A DNA stretch of 5,391 nt, taken from contig CAJMQZ010000124.1 in assembly GCA_905215595.1 (NCBI GenBank), forward strand, positions 1-5,391. Reading direction: 5' to 3'. The notes beneath the pieces are model-generated. The model was not told the DNA's origin. It made no database searches and saw nothing but the letters and a program-made list of their open reading frames with translations. Shown in pieces: positions 4,356 through 5,391 of this stretch. Source of the stretch: an uncultured bacterium (GTDB lineage Bacteria; Bacillota; Clostridia; Oscillospirales; Ruminococcaceae). The position numbers and the translations under genes were made by a program. Each line of letters starts with the position of its first letter. Within the stretch, counting starts at the first letter, position 1.

Positions 4356-5391
4356 ATGGCAAAAAAGCCGATCAAGGTGACCGAGGTCGTCCTGCGTGAT
4401 GCGCACCAGTCTTTGCTGGCCACCCGTATGACCATGGACGAGATGCGCCCCATCCTGCCCGAAATGGACAAGATCAACTACTTCTCCGTGGAGTGCTGGG
4501 GCGGCGCTACGTTCGACAGCTGCATCCGCTTTCTGGACGAAGACCCGTGGGAGCGCCTGCGCATCCTGCGCAAGGAGCTGCCCCACCAGAAGCTGCAGAT
4601 GCTGTTCCGCGGCCAGAACATGCTGGGCTACCGCCCCTACGCAGATGATGCCGTGGAGTATTTTGTGCAGAAGTCCGTGGCAAACGGCATTGATGTCATC
4701 CGCATCTTCGACGCACTGAACGATCCCCGCAACCTGCAGACTGCCATCAAGGCAGCCAACAAGGAAGGCGCTCATGTGCAGGGCTGCATCAGTTATACCC
4801 TGAGCCCTGTGCACAACAACGAGTACTTTGCTGCCTACGCCAAGACCCTGGAAGAGATGGGCGCAAACTCCATCTGCATCAAGGATATGGCCGGTCTGCT
4901 CACTCCCTATACCTGCTATGATCTGGTCAAGAAGCTGAAGGAGACCGTCAGCATCCCTGTGGATATCCACAGCCACTACACTGCAGGTTTGGCTTCCATG
5001 TCCATCCTCAAGGGCATCGAGGCAGGTGCCGATATCATCGATACCGCCATGAGCCCCCTGAGCCTTGGCACCAGCCACATGCCTACCGAGAGTCTGGTTG
5101 CTGCCCTGCAGGGCACCGATTACGACACCGGTCTGGATCTGAAGCAGCTGAATATCGTGCGTGCTTACTTTGCAAAGCTGCGCGAAAAGTACATCGCCAA
5201 CGGCCAGATCAGCCCCAAGAGCCTGGGCGTGGACGCCAACACTCTGCTGTATCAGGTGCCGGGCGGCATGTTCTCCAACATGCTCAAGCAGCTGAAGGAT
5301 GCCGGCAAGGAGGACAAGCTGGACGAAGTGCTGGCCGAGATCCCCCGCGTCCGCGAGGATGCAGGCTATCCGCCGCTGGTCACCCCCACCA
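4356..5391 (+). CDS. oadA: Pyruvate/oxaloacetate carboxyltransferase subunit (OadA / transcarboxylase 5S-like), 3' cut by window
   Basis: The first 345 codons are present with no stop. The protein has the HMGL-like TIM-barrel carboxyltransferase domain shared by OadA, transcarboxylase 5S and pyruvate carboxylase, which moves CO2 between biotin and pyruvate/oxaloacetate. Key residues are visible: RDAHQSLLATR (14-24) with the metal-binding D15, ECWGGATFD (46-54), the lysine K176 in CIKDMAGLL that is carbamylated in the family, and H205 and H207 in HSHYTAG, the other metal ligands. After DTAMSPLSLGTS the family's usual Gln-Pro is replaced by His-Met (GTSHMPTES). The 5S-type C-terminal domain begins near the end of the window. 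The start ATG follows GAGGTGA (4344-4350) by five bases and lies 16 bases after the carrier stop, so the genes are co-transcribed and probably translationally close. Whether the missing end includes a biotin domain cannot be seen; a separate carrier argues against it. The symbol is by family, as 5S is equally possible. Confidence 0.93.
   Translation, partial: MAKKPIKVTEVVLRDAHQSLLATRMTMDEMRPILPEMDKINYFSVECWGGATFDSCIRFLDEDPWERLRILRKELPHQKLQMLFRGQNMLGYRPYADDAVEYFVQKSVANGIDVIRIFDALNDPRNLQTAIKAANKEGAHVQGCISYTLSPVHNNEYFAAYAKTLEEMGANSICIKDMAGLLTPYTCYDLVKKLKETVSIPVDIHSHYTAGLASMSILKGIEAGADIIDTAMSPLSLGTSHMPTESLVAALQGTDYDTGLDLKQLNIVRAYFAKLREKYIANGQISPKSLGVDANTLLYQVPGGMFSNMLKQLKDAGKEDKLDEVLAEIPRVREDAGYPPLVTPT

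Noticed and set aside
2597..4477. A 626-codon open frame on the minus strand, antisense to the carboxyltransferase, biotin carrier and OadA start
   Set aside because: It mirrors the codon bias of the real genes: Ala- and Gly-rich coding on the plus strand leaves few stops opposite. Its product is low-complexity Gly/Ser/His-rich with no recognisable domain, and the plus-strand proteins are clear family members.

Overview
The window looks like chromosomal core sequence of a moderately high-GC, low-oxygen Firmicute. The tsf C-terminus, the GPDPase_memb/GDPD fusion protein, the codon use and the biotin carboxyltransferase cluster all recall Faecalibacterium or a close Oscillospiraceae/Ruminococcaceae relative. 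That assignment is from recognition, not from a database search. I see no mobile element, CRISPR array, tRNA or rRNA.

Layout. Bases 1-152 (+) hold the last 49 codons of elongation factor Ts, followed by a strong intrinsic terminator. A second long hairpin ends a convergent gene. That gene, 278-2230 (-), encodes a 650-residue membrane protein with about seven N-terminal membrane segments, a glycerophosphodiester phosphodiesterase domain with its key residues intact, and a very acidic C-terminal tail. Its best start is a TTG codon. Bases 2231-2590 are a 360-base divergent intergenic region with a weak leftward promoter, small repeats, and a near-consensus rightward promoter (TTGCAT, 17-base spacer, TATAAT).

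That rightward promoter heads an operon of three tightly spaced genes. They are a divergent acyl-CoA carboxyltransferase (2591-3910), a small biotin carrier protein with an Ala/Pro linker (3959-4339), and the start of an OadA / transcarboxylase-5S-type pyruvate/oxaloacetate carboxyltransferase (4356 to the window end, cut off).

How the genes may work together. The last three correspond in order and type to the 12S, 1.3S and 5S components of propionibacterial transcarboxylase. In that enzyme the 5S part moves a carboxyl group between oxaloacetate/pyruvate and biotin, and the 12S part moves it between biotin and an acyl-CoA. The simplest reading is a soluble biotin-dependent transcarboxylase. 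A sodium-pumping decarboxylase is the alternative if a membrane beta subunit lies beyond the window. The carboxyltransferase departs from several conserved family motifs, so its CoA substrate is uncertain. The membrane phosphodiesterase is transcribed separately and probably works on glycerophosphodiesters or lipoteichoic-acid/lipid-derived substrates at the cell surface.
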